Source: Clostridia bacterium
GTDB taxonomy: Bacteria; Bacillota; Clostridia; Oscillospirales; CAG-272
Direction: 5' to 3'
Length of the DNA stretch: 64,000 nt
Assembly (NCBI GenBank): GCA_017631085.1
Contig: JAGBTY010000023.1
Coordinates: 1 to 64,000, forward strand
Below, piece after piece: positions 54,994-63,140 of this stretch. The position numbers and the translations under genes were made by a program. The notes below the pieces were generated by a model. That model was not told where the DNA came from. It searched no databases and saw only the letters and a program-made list of their open reading frames with translations. Positions within the stretch are counted from its first letter, which is position 1; each line of letters begins with the position of its first letter.

Positions 54994-55748
54994 TTTGCAG
55001 CATCCTCCTTTTCGGATCTATCCTTATATACACCGATTGGGTAATAAGGAAGCATATCGCTCTCTACCCACTCAAGTGCCTGCTTGGGTGTCATTCCCCA
55101 GTTGGTAGGACAAGCGGAAACGACCTCAACAAAGGAGAATCCCTTTCCTTCGATCTGATTCTGGAATGCCTTCTTTATTGCCTTCTTGGCATTCTTTACG
55201 TTCTTAACGTTATTTACGGCAACTCGAGTGATATACTCGGGACCCTCAAGGGTTGCGAGCATCTCGCTGACCTTTATAGGCCATCCGCAATGGTTTACGT
55301 CACGGCCGTAAGGAGATGTCTGTGTGACCTGACCGGGAAGGCTGGTAGGAGCCATCTGTCCGCCCGTCATACCGTAGATCGCGTTATTTACGAAAATAAC
55401 CGTAATGTTCTCATTTCTTGCGGCAGAATGTACTGTCTCTGCCATACCGATAGATGCAAGGTCTCCGTCACCCTGATATGTAAATACGATATTATCGGGG
55501 CGGCAACGCTTGATGCCCGTAGCAACTGCGGGTGCTCTTCCGTGAGGAGCTTCGATCATATCGCAACTAAAATAATCATATGCCATAACCGCACATCCAA
55601 CGGGAGCTACTCCGATCGCTTTTCCCTCTATTCCAAGCTCGTCCATAGCCTCGGCTACAAGACGGTGGATAATACCGTGAGGGCAACCGGGACAGTAATG
55701 AAACGGTGCATCGGTCAAAGATTTAGGTTTTTCAAATACTATCGCCAT
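54990..55748 (-). CDS. 2-oxoacid:ferredoxin oxidoreductase, beta (TPP) subunit (VOR type)
   Basis: This 252-aa subunit starts at the ATG at 55748, with AGGAG upstream. A longer frame to 55853 would overlap the alpha subunit gene. It has [10 protein letters not shown] (cluster-binding Cys pair), VGCAV, and the thiamine diphosphate motif [10 protein letters not shown]...NN. It binds TPP and a 4Fe-4S cluster in this family. It lies between the alpha (3-base gap) and gamma subunit genes. Confidence 0.93.
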   Translation of the reverse strand: MAIVFEKPKSLTDAPFHYCPGCPHGIIHRLVAEAMDELGIEGKAIGVAPVGCAVMAYDYFSCDMIEAPHGRAPAVATGIKRCRPDNIVFTYQGDGDLASIGMAETVHSAARNENITVIFVNNAIYGMTGGQMAPTSLPGQVTQTSPYGRDVNHCGWPIKVSEMLATLEGPEYITRVAVNNVKNVKNAKKAIKKAFQNQIEGKGFSFVEVVSACPTNWGMTPKQALEWVESDMLPYYPIGVYKDRSEKEDAAK

Positions 55749-55750
55749 AA

Positions 55751-56812
55751 TCAGAATTCTCCTTTCTCTGCCTTGTGGATAGCAGAAAGTACTTCTTCGG
55801 GGGTGGGTATCATGCCACCTGTGCGATTGCAAAGAGAAACAGGTCTCTTGCACTCGGTCGCAAGCTTTACGTCCTCTATCATCTGTCCCATGCTAAGTTC
55901 TACAGAGATAAAGGATTTAACCTTATCTGCAGCCGCCTTAAGAACTTCTGTGGGAAACGGCCACAAGGTGATAGGACGAATAAGACCTACCTTGATGCCC
56001 TCTTTTCTTGCTTCAGCAACTGCGTTTTTAGCTATTCTCGAAGCAATACCGAATGCAACTACGCATATCTCTGCGTCGTCCATCATGTATTCCTCCCACA
56101 TAGCCTCGTTCTTTTCTATTTCTGCATACTTTTCGAAGCGCTCAAAGTTCTTCTTCTCAAGCTCATCGGGCTTAAGATAAAGCGAGTTTACAATGTTGTG
56201 AGGGCGCTTGCACTCTGTGCCTGTAAGTGCCCAAGGCTTCTCATATACAGTGGGCTCGGCATCCTCAAATGTGATAGGCTCCATCATCTGACCAATAGTT
56301 CCGTCTGCAAGGAGCATTGTGGTCACACAATACTTGTCTGCAAGATCAAAGCCCTTAATGGTAAGACTTGCCATCTCCTGAACGGATGCAGGAGCTAAAA
56401 CGATCATACGGTAGTCACCGTGACCGCCACCCTTGGTAGCTTGGAAATAGTCCGACTGTGAAGGCTGAATTCCTCCAAGTCCTGGGCCTCCGCGCTGTAC
56501 GTTAACAACGAGTGCAGGTACGTCAGAACCTGCTATGTAGCTAAGTCCTTCTGACTTGAGAGAGATTCCGGGGCTCGAAGAAGAGGTCATAACTCTCATT
56601 CCTGCCGCAGCCGCACCGTATACCATATTGATAGATGCGATCTCACTCTCTGCCTGAAGAAATACACCGCCGATCTTGGGCATTTTCTTTGCCATATATG
56701 CGGCTATTTCTGTTTGAGGCGTAATTGGGTATCCAAAATAGTGGAGACAGCCCGCTCTGATAGCAGCCTCCGCGATCGCCTCATTACCTTTCATTAAAAT
56801 TCTTTCTGCCAT
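55751..56812 (-). CDS. 2-oxoacid:ferredoxin oxidoreductase, alpha subunit (VorB-like)
   Basis: This 353-aa alpha subunit starts at the ATG at 56812 after GGAG. The YPITPQTEI motif, [19 protein letters not shown] and [13 protein letters not shown] segments are those of the group usually annotated as 3-methyl-2-oxobutanoate dehydrogenase subunit VorB. Together with the ilvE gene in the operon this favours branched-chain 2-oxo acids as substrates over 2-oxoglutarate. Confidence 0.93.
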   Translation of the reverse strand: MAERILMKGNEAIAEAAIRAGCLHYFGYPITPQTEIAAYMAKKMPKIGGVFLQAESEIASINMVYGAAAAGMRVMTSSSSPGISLKSEGLSYIAGSDVPALVVNVQRGGPGLGGIQPSQSDYFQATKGGGHGDYRMIVLAPASVQEMASLTIKGFDLADKYCVTTMLLADGTIGQMMEPITFEDAEPTVYEKPWALTGTECKRPHNIVNSLYLKPDELEKKNFERFEKYAEIEKNEAMWEEYMMDDAEICVVAFGIASRIAKNAVAEARKEGIKVGLIRPITLWPFPTEVLKAAADKVKSFISVELSMGQMIEDVKLATECKRPVSLCNRTGGMIPTPEEVLSAIHKAEKGEF

Positions 56813-56905
56813 AATTTTCTCCATTCTGTCGCTATGTAGCGACTGCAAAAATCCAAGCGTTGACGCTATGACCTGCGATCAGATCATGAATGCCTCTCGC
56901 TAATC

Positions 56906-57112
56906 TTACTTTTCAATAGTTATGATGCAATCGGGACACATGGTCGCGCAGAATGCACAGCCTATGCATTTTTCCTGATACTTCATAAATGCGGGAGAAT
57001 ATCCCTTTGGGTTAAGCTTATCGTCTGCGATCGCAAGACAATTTTTCGGACATGCATCAACACACAAGCCGCAGCCCTTACACTTATCAGTGTCAAAAGT
57101 TACCTTGATCAT
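56906..57112 (-). CDS. Ferredoxin-like delta subunit of the oxidoreductase
   Basis: This 68-aa protein has two 4Fe-4S motifs (CKGCGLCVDACPKN and CIGCAFCATMCPD). The ATG at 57112 follows AGGAGG, and a longer reading to 57166 lacks a ribosome site. It carries electrons between external ferredoxin and the TPP subunit. It is the first of the four oxidoreductase subunit genes. Confidence 0.93.
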   Translation of the reverse strand: MIKVTFDTDKCKGCGLCVDACPKNCLAIADDKLNPKGYSPAFMKYQEKCIGCAFCATMCPDCIITIEK

Positions 57113-57162
57113 CTTTGTTCCTCCTATTTTAATGACTCTGCTCCGACAGAATTTTAGTTCTA

Positions 57163-57831
57163 TCAATCCGGCAGGTCAAAATATTTTTTTTGAAGTGTCA
57201 ATGGAAGAATCGGTATTCCCGATATTCCATCAGCTATACTTTTTTCGGCTGTATTAAGCCAGATAGGCAATCCGACCGCAGCACTGACCTTTTCTGCAAA
57301 CTCCAACGAATCGATCACTGTCTCTCGTGTGGTTTCAGGTCCTATATTTGAGTTGTTTACAATACATGTAAACTTAATTCCCGATGCCTCCTCGATCTCT
57401 TTCATGATCTCTACCGTATCCTCCACGGTAGAAGTCAAAGGTCTGTATCGATTTATTACAAACGCCATGCGGTAGTTTCCCTCTGCTTTTATTGCGTCTG
57501 CAAATCTACCCAAAGCATATGCTCCTCGGTCGTCACCGCCGATATCGACAACTCCATATATCGACTTGTCCTGAACGAGTCTGTAGCTCTCCGCAGGAAT
57601 TGCGGGAAGGTCTACGTTCGTATTCGCGTAATGCGAGGAAATAAGGCTAATGCCCCGCTCTGCGAGCTCCTTTTCGCTATCCTTTGTTCTGAAATACGGA
57701 TTTACGATATCAAGATCGGCAATGCATACCTTTTTGCCTTCTTCTGCCAAAAGCATCGCGTAATTAACGGCAATATTCGTTTTACCGCTACCGTAATGCC
57801 CCGCAAAGAGAGTTAATCTTTTATGTTCCAT
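57163..57831 (-). CDS. P-loop ATPase of the oxidoreductase operon
   Basis: This 222-aa MinD/CobQ-like ATPase has Walker A GHYGSGKTN (11-19), switch-like DLDIVNPYFR and VVDIGGDDRG. It has no membrane helix. Similar ATPases accompany 2-oxoacid:ferredoxin oxidoreductase genes in Clostridia, perhaps aiding cofactor or cluster assembly. The role is not established. It lies 2 bases after the second synthetase gene. Confidence 0.8.
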   Translation of the reverse strand: MEHKRLTLFAGHYGSGKTNIAVNYAMLLAEEGKKVCIADLDIVNPYFRTKDSEKELAERGISLISSHYANTNVDLPAIPAESYRLVQDKSIYGVVDIGGDDRGAYALGRFADAIKAEGNYRMAFVINRYRPLTSTVEDTVEIMKEIEEASGIKFTCIVNNSNIGPETTRETVIDSLEFAEKVSAAVGLPIWLNTAEKSIADGISGIPILPLTLQKKYFDLPD

Positions 57832-57833
57832 AC

Positions 57834-60119
57834 TTAAAGCTTTTTCCTTATGATCTTTCCACTTGTGGTCTTTGGCAGACTATCGTGGAATTCTACGATT
57901 CTCGGATATTTATAGGGGGCGGTACGAGATTTGACATAGCTTTGAATTTCTTTCTTCAGGTCGTCTGTTCCCTCATATCCGTTAACAAGCACTATACTTG
58001 CCTTGACTACCTGTCCGCGTATCTCGTCTGGTGCCGCGGAAACTCCGCACTCAAGAACGTAAGGAAGTTCCATGATAACGTTCTCTATCTCAAACGGACC
58101 GATCCTGTAGCCCGAAGACTTGATAACGTCGTCTGCACGTCCAACGTACCAGAGGAAGCCGTCCTCGTCGCACCATGCAAGGTCTCCCGTATGATAATAA
58201 CCGTCTCTCCACGTTTCAGCCGTTATCTCGGGATTTCCGTCATAGGCATAAGCAAGACCGCAAGGCAGACCGTTAGAAATATCGATACAAATTTCTCCGC
58301 TCTCACCGGGCTCTACCTCCTCACCCTCGGCACTGATAAGGTGCACATTGTAAAGAGGAGTGGGCTTACCCATAGAACCGATCTTATGGCTTCCACCCGC
58401 AAGATTTCCTATGATAAGTGTGCTCTCGGACTGACCGAAGCCTTCCATGATCTTGAGTCCCGTATGGTTTTCAAACTGACGGAATACCTCGGGATTAAGC
58501 GCCTCACCCGCAGTAGATGCGTGTTCTATGCTTGAGAGGTCAAAGCGAGACAGATCTTGTTTTATAAGCATTCTGTACATCGTAGGAGGCGCACAGAATG
58601 TGGTAATATTGTATTTCTTGAACAGAGGAAGTATCTGCTCTGCATCAAAGCGATCAAAGTCGTATACGAAGGTTGCCGCCTCGCACAGCCATTGACCGTA
58701 AAGCTTACCCCACATTGCCTTTGCCCAACCCGTATCGGATATGGTCAGATGTAATCCGTCAGGATTTACCTGATGCCAATATTTTGCGGTTATAAAGTGT
58801 CCTAAAGGATACTTATAGTTATGTGCCGCGATCTTCGGATATCCCGATGTTCCCGATGTAAAGAACATAAGCATGGGATCGTTTCCGCAAGGAGCGTCTT
58901 CGACACGGGCAAAGTGACTGCTATACATACCGTATTCGTCGTTAAAGTTACGCCAGCCATCACGCTCTCCGCCAACCATTATCTTATGCTCGAGGCCCGG
59001 GCATTTCTCTGCCGCAGCATCTACAGCATTCGATACGTCTCCGTCAGCGGTACAAAGTATTGCCTTGATTCCTCCCGCATTGAATCTGTATTCAAAGTCC
59101 TTCTCAAGAAGCTGATTAGGCGCAGGTATTGCAATAGCACCAAGCTTATGCAGTGCCAATATGGAGAACCAGAACTGATAGTGACGCTTAAGAACAAGCA
59201 TCACGCGGTCTCCCCTCTTTATACCGATAGCTCTGAAATAATTTGCGACTCTTGCAGATTCCTTCTTCATATCACTGAAAGTAAATCTGCGCTCTGTGCC
59301 GTCAAGGCTAATATGTACCATTGCAAGCTTGTCGGGTTTACGCGTACCAAGCTCGTCAACAACATCAAAGGCAAAGTTGAATTTATCCTCGTTTTTGAAG
59401 GCAATCTCGGTAAGAGCGCCGTCATTTTCGGTAGGAATAATAAAATCGTGATATATTCTCTTCTGGTTGTCCTCGCCACGACGCTTTGTGACCATGGTGG
59501 AAGCAGCCGCCTGCTCTCCCTCTCTTGCCGCCTGATTACGAAGAACTATCGCATAGAAGGAGCAATCCTCTCCTCCCACAGCAACCATTCCGTGAGGCGT
59601 ACCAGAATCGTAGTATATAGAGTCTCCTGCCCCGAGGATCTCGGAGTGATCGCCTATCTGGATCTTCATCTGACCGCTTATGACGATATCACATTCCTGT
59701 CCTTCATGAGTCACCATCTCTATCTCTTCGCTCTCCGCGCCCTCATGGTACTTCATCTCCATGTAAAGCGGAAGCGCGATACGGTTACGGAAGCCGGAAG
59801 CAAGGTTATATCCCACCATGTGGTGAGCCTCTTCTATCTTCTGTCCCTCGCCTCTTCTTGTCAACGAGTAGGAGCGAAGCTTCGGGCTCTTACCCTCGAG
59901 GATATCGCTCATGTCTACGCCGAAAATAAGCACACAGTGATAAAGGAAAGCAATGCTTAAATTCTTGTTTCCGCTCTCACATGCTACGTATTCACTCTCG
60001 TCAATTCCAATACGTGCAGCCATATCTGCTGTCGTAAGACCTGTGATAAGACGCAGCTCGCGAATACGGTCGGCTATCTGTTTTAATTTTTGCTCCATTA
60101 TATTAATAGGTTGTTCCAT
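57834..60119 (-). CDS. XRE-cupin-acyl-CoA synthetase fusion 2
   Basis: This is a 761-aa fusion. Residues 12-75 are an XRE helix-turn-helix and 115-195 a cupin with the usual HEGQECD and TPHGM motifs. From about 245 on is an ANL-family acyl/aryl-CoA synthetase. The adenylation motifs are present: FFTSGTSGYPK (419-429), EGFGQSE, YHTGDLAW, GRADDVIKSSGYRIGPFE, and the catalytic lysine in TTSGKIIRK near the end. The HTH-cupin half is the layout of metabolite-sensing XRE-cupin repressors, here attached to an enzyme. GAGAGG precedes the start. It is the second of two tandem copies and feeds the oxidoreductase with acyl-CoA, by operon inference. Confidence 0.93.
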   Translation of the reverse strand: MEQPINIMEQKLKQIADRIRELRLITGLTTADMAARIGIDESEYVACESGNKNLSIAFLYHCVLIFGVDMSDILEGKSPKLRSYSLTRRGEGQKIEEAHHMVGYNLASGFRNRIALPLYMEMKYHEGAESEEIEMVTHEGQECDIVISGQMKIQIGDHSEILGAGDSIYYDSGTPHGMVAVGGEDCSFYAIVLRNQAAREGEQAAASTMVTKRRGEDNQKRIYHDFIIPTENDGALTEIAFKNEDKFNFAFDVVDELGTRKPDKLAMVHISLDGTERRFTFSDMKKESARVANYFRAIGIKRGDRVMLVLKRHYQFWFSILALHKLGAIAIPAPNQLLEKDFEYRFNAGGIKAILCTADGDVSNAVDAAAEKCPGLEHKIMVGGERDGWRNFNDEYGMYSSHFARVEDAPCGNDPMLMFFTSGTSGYPKIAAHNYKYPLGHFITAKYWHQVNPDGLHLTISDTGWAKAMWGKLYGQWLCEAATFVYDFDRFDAEQILPLFKKYNITTFCAPPTMYRMLIKQDLSRFDLSSIEHASTAGEALNPEVFRQFENHTGLKIMEGFGQSESTLIIGNLAGGSHKIGSMGKPTPLYNVHLISAEGEEVEPGESGEICIDISNGLPCGLAYAYDGNPEITAETWRDGYYHTGDLAWCDEDGFLWYVGRADDVIKSSGYRIGPFEIENVIMELPYVLECGVSAAPDEIRGQVVKASIVLVNGYEGTDDLKKEIQSYVKSRTAPYKYPRIVEFHDSLPKTTSGKIIRKKL

Positions 60120-60129
60120 TATTTACCTC

Positions 60130-62397
60130 TCAAAGCTTATTGCGGATGATCTTTCCGCTTATCGTCTTTGGCAATTCCTTACGGAATTCAACGATTCTCG
60201 GATATTTGTAAGGAGCTGTATGAAGCTTTACATAATTCTGAATATCCTTTTTGAGCTCCTCAGTACCCTCTGTACCGGGCACGAGAACGATACAAGCCTT
60301 TACGACCTGTCCTCTGACCTCGTCGGGTGCTGCGCAAACGCCACACTCAAGAACGTACGGAAGCTCCATGATCGTAGATTCGATCTCAAACGGACCTATG
60401 CGGTATCCGGACGACTTTATAACGTCGTCTGCGCGACCGACGTACCAGTAATATCCGTCCTCATCACGCCACGCAAGGTCACCAGTATGATACATACCGT
60501 CATACCAAACGTTCTTCGTTGCTTCCTCGTTCAGATAATATCCAAGGAATACTCCGCAGCTTGTTTTAGGCTCGGTACGAATAACTATCTCGCCGTTTAC
60601 TCCGTCCGGTACGGGATTTCCGTCAGCATCTGCAAGGTCGATACCGTATCCGGGAACAGGCTTACCCATAGCACCGGGCTTGAGCTGAGTGCCAAGCAGA
60701 TTCGCAATACCAAGAGTCATTTCCGTCTGACCAAAGCCCTCGGCGATACGAAGTCCCGTTGCCTTTTCAAACTGATAGAAGACCTCGGGGTTAAGTGCCT
60801 CACCTGCTGTTGTGGCATGGCGGATAGAAGAAAGGTCAAAACGGCTGAGATCCTGCTTTATGAGCATTCTGTACATTGTAGGTGGAGCACAGAACGTAGT
60901 AATATTATACTGTTTAAATAGAGGAAGTATCTTCTCTGCATCAAATCGGTCAAAATCGTAGACAAAAACTGCACATTCACAGAGCCACTGTCCGTAGAGC
61001 TTACCCCAAAGAGCCTTACCCCAACCGGTCTCGGAAATTGTGAAATGGAGGCCGTCCTTCTCGCACAAATGCCAGTACTTTGCAGTAACGAAATGACCGA
61101 GCGCATACTTGTAGGAGTGCATAGCCATCTTCGGATAACCTGTCGTTCCCGAGGTAAAGAGCATCAGCATGGGATCATTTCCGCAAGGCGCATCCTCTGT
61201 GCGAACGTAACGACGGCTGAAGAGCGAGTATTCCGAATCAAAGTCTCGCCAACCGTCTCTCTCTCCGCCAACAAGTACCTTGGTAAGCGGTTTTTCAAGA
61301 TTTGCCTCCGCAAGCTCTATCTGATGCGCGGTATCTCCGTCTGCGGTACAAACCACGGCACTAACTCCCGCAGCCTTAAATCTATAAGTAAAATCGTGTT
61401 CAACAAGCTGATTTGTAGCGGGTATCGCAATCACTCCTATCTTATGAAGACCGAGTATTGCGAACCAGAACTGATAATGGCGCTTAAGCACCAAAAGAAC
61501 GCGGTCACCTCTCTTGATACCGAGTGACTTGAAATAATTTGCGCTCTGTGAAGATGCATCCTTGATATCCTTAAAGGTAAATCTGCGCGCCGTCATGTCG
61601 TTTGCTATGTGGACCATAGCGATCTTTTCGGGCTCTCTGCGCGCAATCTCGTCCACAGTATCGAAAGCAAAGTTATATTTATCCTCGTCAGTGAAATCAA
61701 CGTCAAGAAGAACTCCGTTTTCATCCTCCTTGGTCTGAACGAATTTTTCACAGAGAAGAGGCTCTTTAACAGTGTTCTGAATATCGGAACCGATATACAT
61801 AGGCTGGTCGGTTGCATCACTTGCCATAACTACCGAGAGAAAAACGCAATCGTTATTATCTATAGCTATCATTCCGTGAGGCGTTGAAGACTTAAAGAAA
61901 ATACTGTCACCCTCGCGTAATATCTCCTCGTGATCGCCAATGCGGAAACGCAATGAGCCCTTAATTACCATATCGAACTCCTGACCTGCGTGAGTTACGG
62001 TATGGATAGGCTTATTCTGAAGCTCTTCCGAATAAGGATAGGTCACCCAATAGGGAGCAGCAAGCTTTTTACGGAATTGAGATGCAATAGCCTGTATGGT
62101 AATGCCGTCCTCCTTCGCAGTGGTTATTCCCTCACCCTTTCTTGTAACTGTATAGCCCGAAAGCTTTGCAGTATGTCCTTCAAGAAGATCTGTTATTTCT
62201 ATTCCGTATGCCTTCGCACATTTATGTATGAAAGTAAAAGGCAGGTCAACATTACCCGATTCGTACGAGCAGTACAATTCCTCGGAAACCTCAGTAAGCT
62301 CTGCCATCTGGACTGTCGTATAGCCCATTATCTGACGCATCTCACGAATACGCAACGCTACCTTTTCGAGCTGTTTTACATCCGATTGATTTGACAT
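60130..62397 (-). CDS. XRE-cupin-acyl-CoA synthetase fusion 1
   Basis: This 755-aa protein is a paralogue of the downstream 761-aa fusion with the same order of domains: XRE (about 8-70), cupin (about 105-190, THAGQEFD and TPHGM motifs) and an ANL-family acyl-CoA synthetase (from about 240). Its motifs are LFTSGTTGYPK, EGFGQTE, YHTGDLAW, GRADDVIKSSGYRIG and TISGKIIRN. The two probably differ in acid preference. AAGGAGGA precedes the start. It is the first gene of the operon, directly behind the T-box leader at 62424-62650. Likely substrates are branched-chain fatty acids such as 2-methylbutyrate or isobutyrate, inferred from the operon. Confidence 0.93.
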   Translation of the reverse strand: MSNQSDVKQLEKVALRIREMRQIMGYTTVQMAELTEVSEELYCSYESGNVDLPFTFIHKCAKAYGIEITDLLEGHTAKLSGYTVTRKGEGITTAKEDGITIQAIASQFRKKLAAPYWVTYPYSEELQNKPIHTVTHAGQEFDMVIKGSLRFRIGDHEEILREGDSIFFKSSTPHGMIAIDNNDCVFLSVVMASDATDQPMYIGSDIQNTVKEPLLCEKFVQTKEDENGVLLDVDFTDEDKYNFAFDTVDEIARREPEKIAMVHIANDMTARRFTFKDIKDASSQSANYFKSLGIKRGDRVLLVLKRHYQFWFAILGLHKIGVIAIPATNQLVEHDFTYRFKAAGVSAVVCTADGDTAHQIELAEANLEKPLTKVLVGGERDGWRDFDSEYSLFSRRYVRTEDAPCGNDPMLMLFTSGTTGYPKMAMHSYKYALGHFVTAKYWHLCEKDGLHFTISETGWGKALWGKLYGQWLCECAVFVYDFDRFDAEKILPLFKQYNITTFCAPPTMYRMLIKQDLSRFDLSSIRHATTAGEALNPEVFYQFEKATGLRIAEGFGQTEMTLGIANLLGTQLKPGAMGKPVPGYGIDLADADGNPVPDGVNGEIVIRTEPKTSCGVFLGYYLNEEATKNVWYDGMYHTGDLAWRDEDGYYWYVGRADDVIKSSGYRIGPFEIESTIMELPYVLECGVCAAPDEVRGQVVKACIVLVPGTEGTEELKKDIQNYVKLHTAPYKYPRIVEFRKELPKTISGKIIRNKL

Positions 62398-62423
62398 AAC
62401 TTAATTCCTCCTTTAAAACAAAA

Positions 62424-62650
62424 ACGCCCCAAGAACAAAATCTTGAGACGAGCTAAAATACCCGCGAAACCACTCAAATTGCGGAAAACGCCACTTAGAA
62501 CTCAAATAAGTCCTTGCCCTTAACGCGGGGAACGTGAAACTCTAACACAAGCTCGAATTTCCGACTCGGAAGTGATGGGTAGATCGGCTTTTTGCAATCG
62601 GCTCACACCACCCGCCGACTCTCTGAATGCTCATTACACCCTACCGTCTT
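62424..62650 (-). promoter_or_regulatory. T-box leader, probable isoleucine (ATC) specifier
   Basis: On the minus strand this leader has the stem I start AGAGAGTCGGCGG and GGTGTGAGCCGAT (within 62596-62624), a specifier-loop candidate ATC (62574-62576), and a T-box sequence GAGTGGTTTCGCGG near 62462-62476 with a UGGU bulge for an A-discriminator tRNA. A terminator at 62425-62450 (TCTCAAGA paired with TTCTTGGGG) has a T-run at 62416-62424. The ATC lies at the same distance from the following CCGAG as CTC does in the plus-strand T-box. When tRNA-Ile is uncharged, the acyl-CoA synthetase/oxidoreductase/ilvE operon would be transcribed. Confidence 0.85.
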
Positions 62651-62679
62651 CGTCACAGTCTTTATTTTTTTATACATAT

Positions 62680-62708
62680 ATTTTATCATTTATCCCGAAA
62701 AAAGTCAA
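62680..62708 (-). promoter_or_regulatory. Promoter of the T-box branched-chain operon
   Basis: On the minus strand TTGACT (62703-62708), a 17-base spacer and TAAAAT (62680-62685) lie just upstream of the T-box leader. Confidence 0.85.
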
Positions 62709-62802
62709 ACATTTTCTACGCAAAAACTGCACAAACTTTCAAAATAATCGATATTTTTTTTGTGCACTATTATTAAATATCGCATTTTTTAACATTTTCC
62801 AC

Positions 62803-62831
62803 TTGACAAATCGTGAGTTTAATGGTTAAAT
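62803..62831 (+). promoter_or_regulatory. Promoter of the plus-strand T-box gene
   Basis: TTGACA (62803-62808), a 17-base spacer and TTAAAT (62826-62831) lie upstream of the plus-strand T-box. It is divergent from the promoter at 62680-62708. Confidence 0.75.
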
Positions 62832-62879
62832 ATATACATTAAATGTATAAAAACAAAAGCAAAGACGGAATTCTTATCC

Positions 62880-63118
62880 CTTATTCGAGCGTCACAGAGA
62901 GTCGGCGGATGGTGTGAGCCGATACGTACGATTGGGATATTCTCTTTCCCGAGCCTGTCTTGTCAACGCAAAAGCAAGTAATGAGACACGGTAGCCCCCG
63001 TTATAGGGCAAGGCCCTTATTGGGGTTTTTAAGTGATTTCCCTTTTTGGGGGTAATCAGGGTGGTACCGCGAATATGATTCGTCCCTGAAGCCGCACAGT
63101 CGGCTCGGGGATTTTTTG
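62880..63118 (+). promoter_or_regulatory. T-box leader, probable leucine (CTC) specifier
   Basis: This leader has the stem I start AGAGAGTCGGCGG and GGTGTGAGCCGAT (62897-62923) and a specifier candidate CTC (62942-62944). The canonical T-box AGGGTGGTACCGCG is at 63058-63071, with a UGGU bulge. A terminator follows (63083-63111, TCCCTGAAGCCG paired with CGGCTCGGGGA) with a T-run 63112-63117. It precedes the LeuA-like gene. Stem I is nearly identical to that of the minus-strand T-box, so the two leaders are probably duplicates. Confidence 0.88.
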
Positions 63119-63140
63119 TTTGAAAGGAGATATACACATC

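Noticed and set aside
54454..57112. Oxidoreductase as a 2-oxoglutarate enzyme of the reductive TCA cycle
   Set aside because: The subunit set would allow it, but the VorB-like alpha subunit, ilvE, the acyl-CoA synthetases and the isoleucine-type T-box favour branched-chain substrates.
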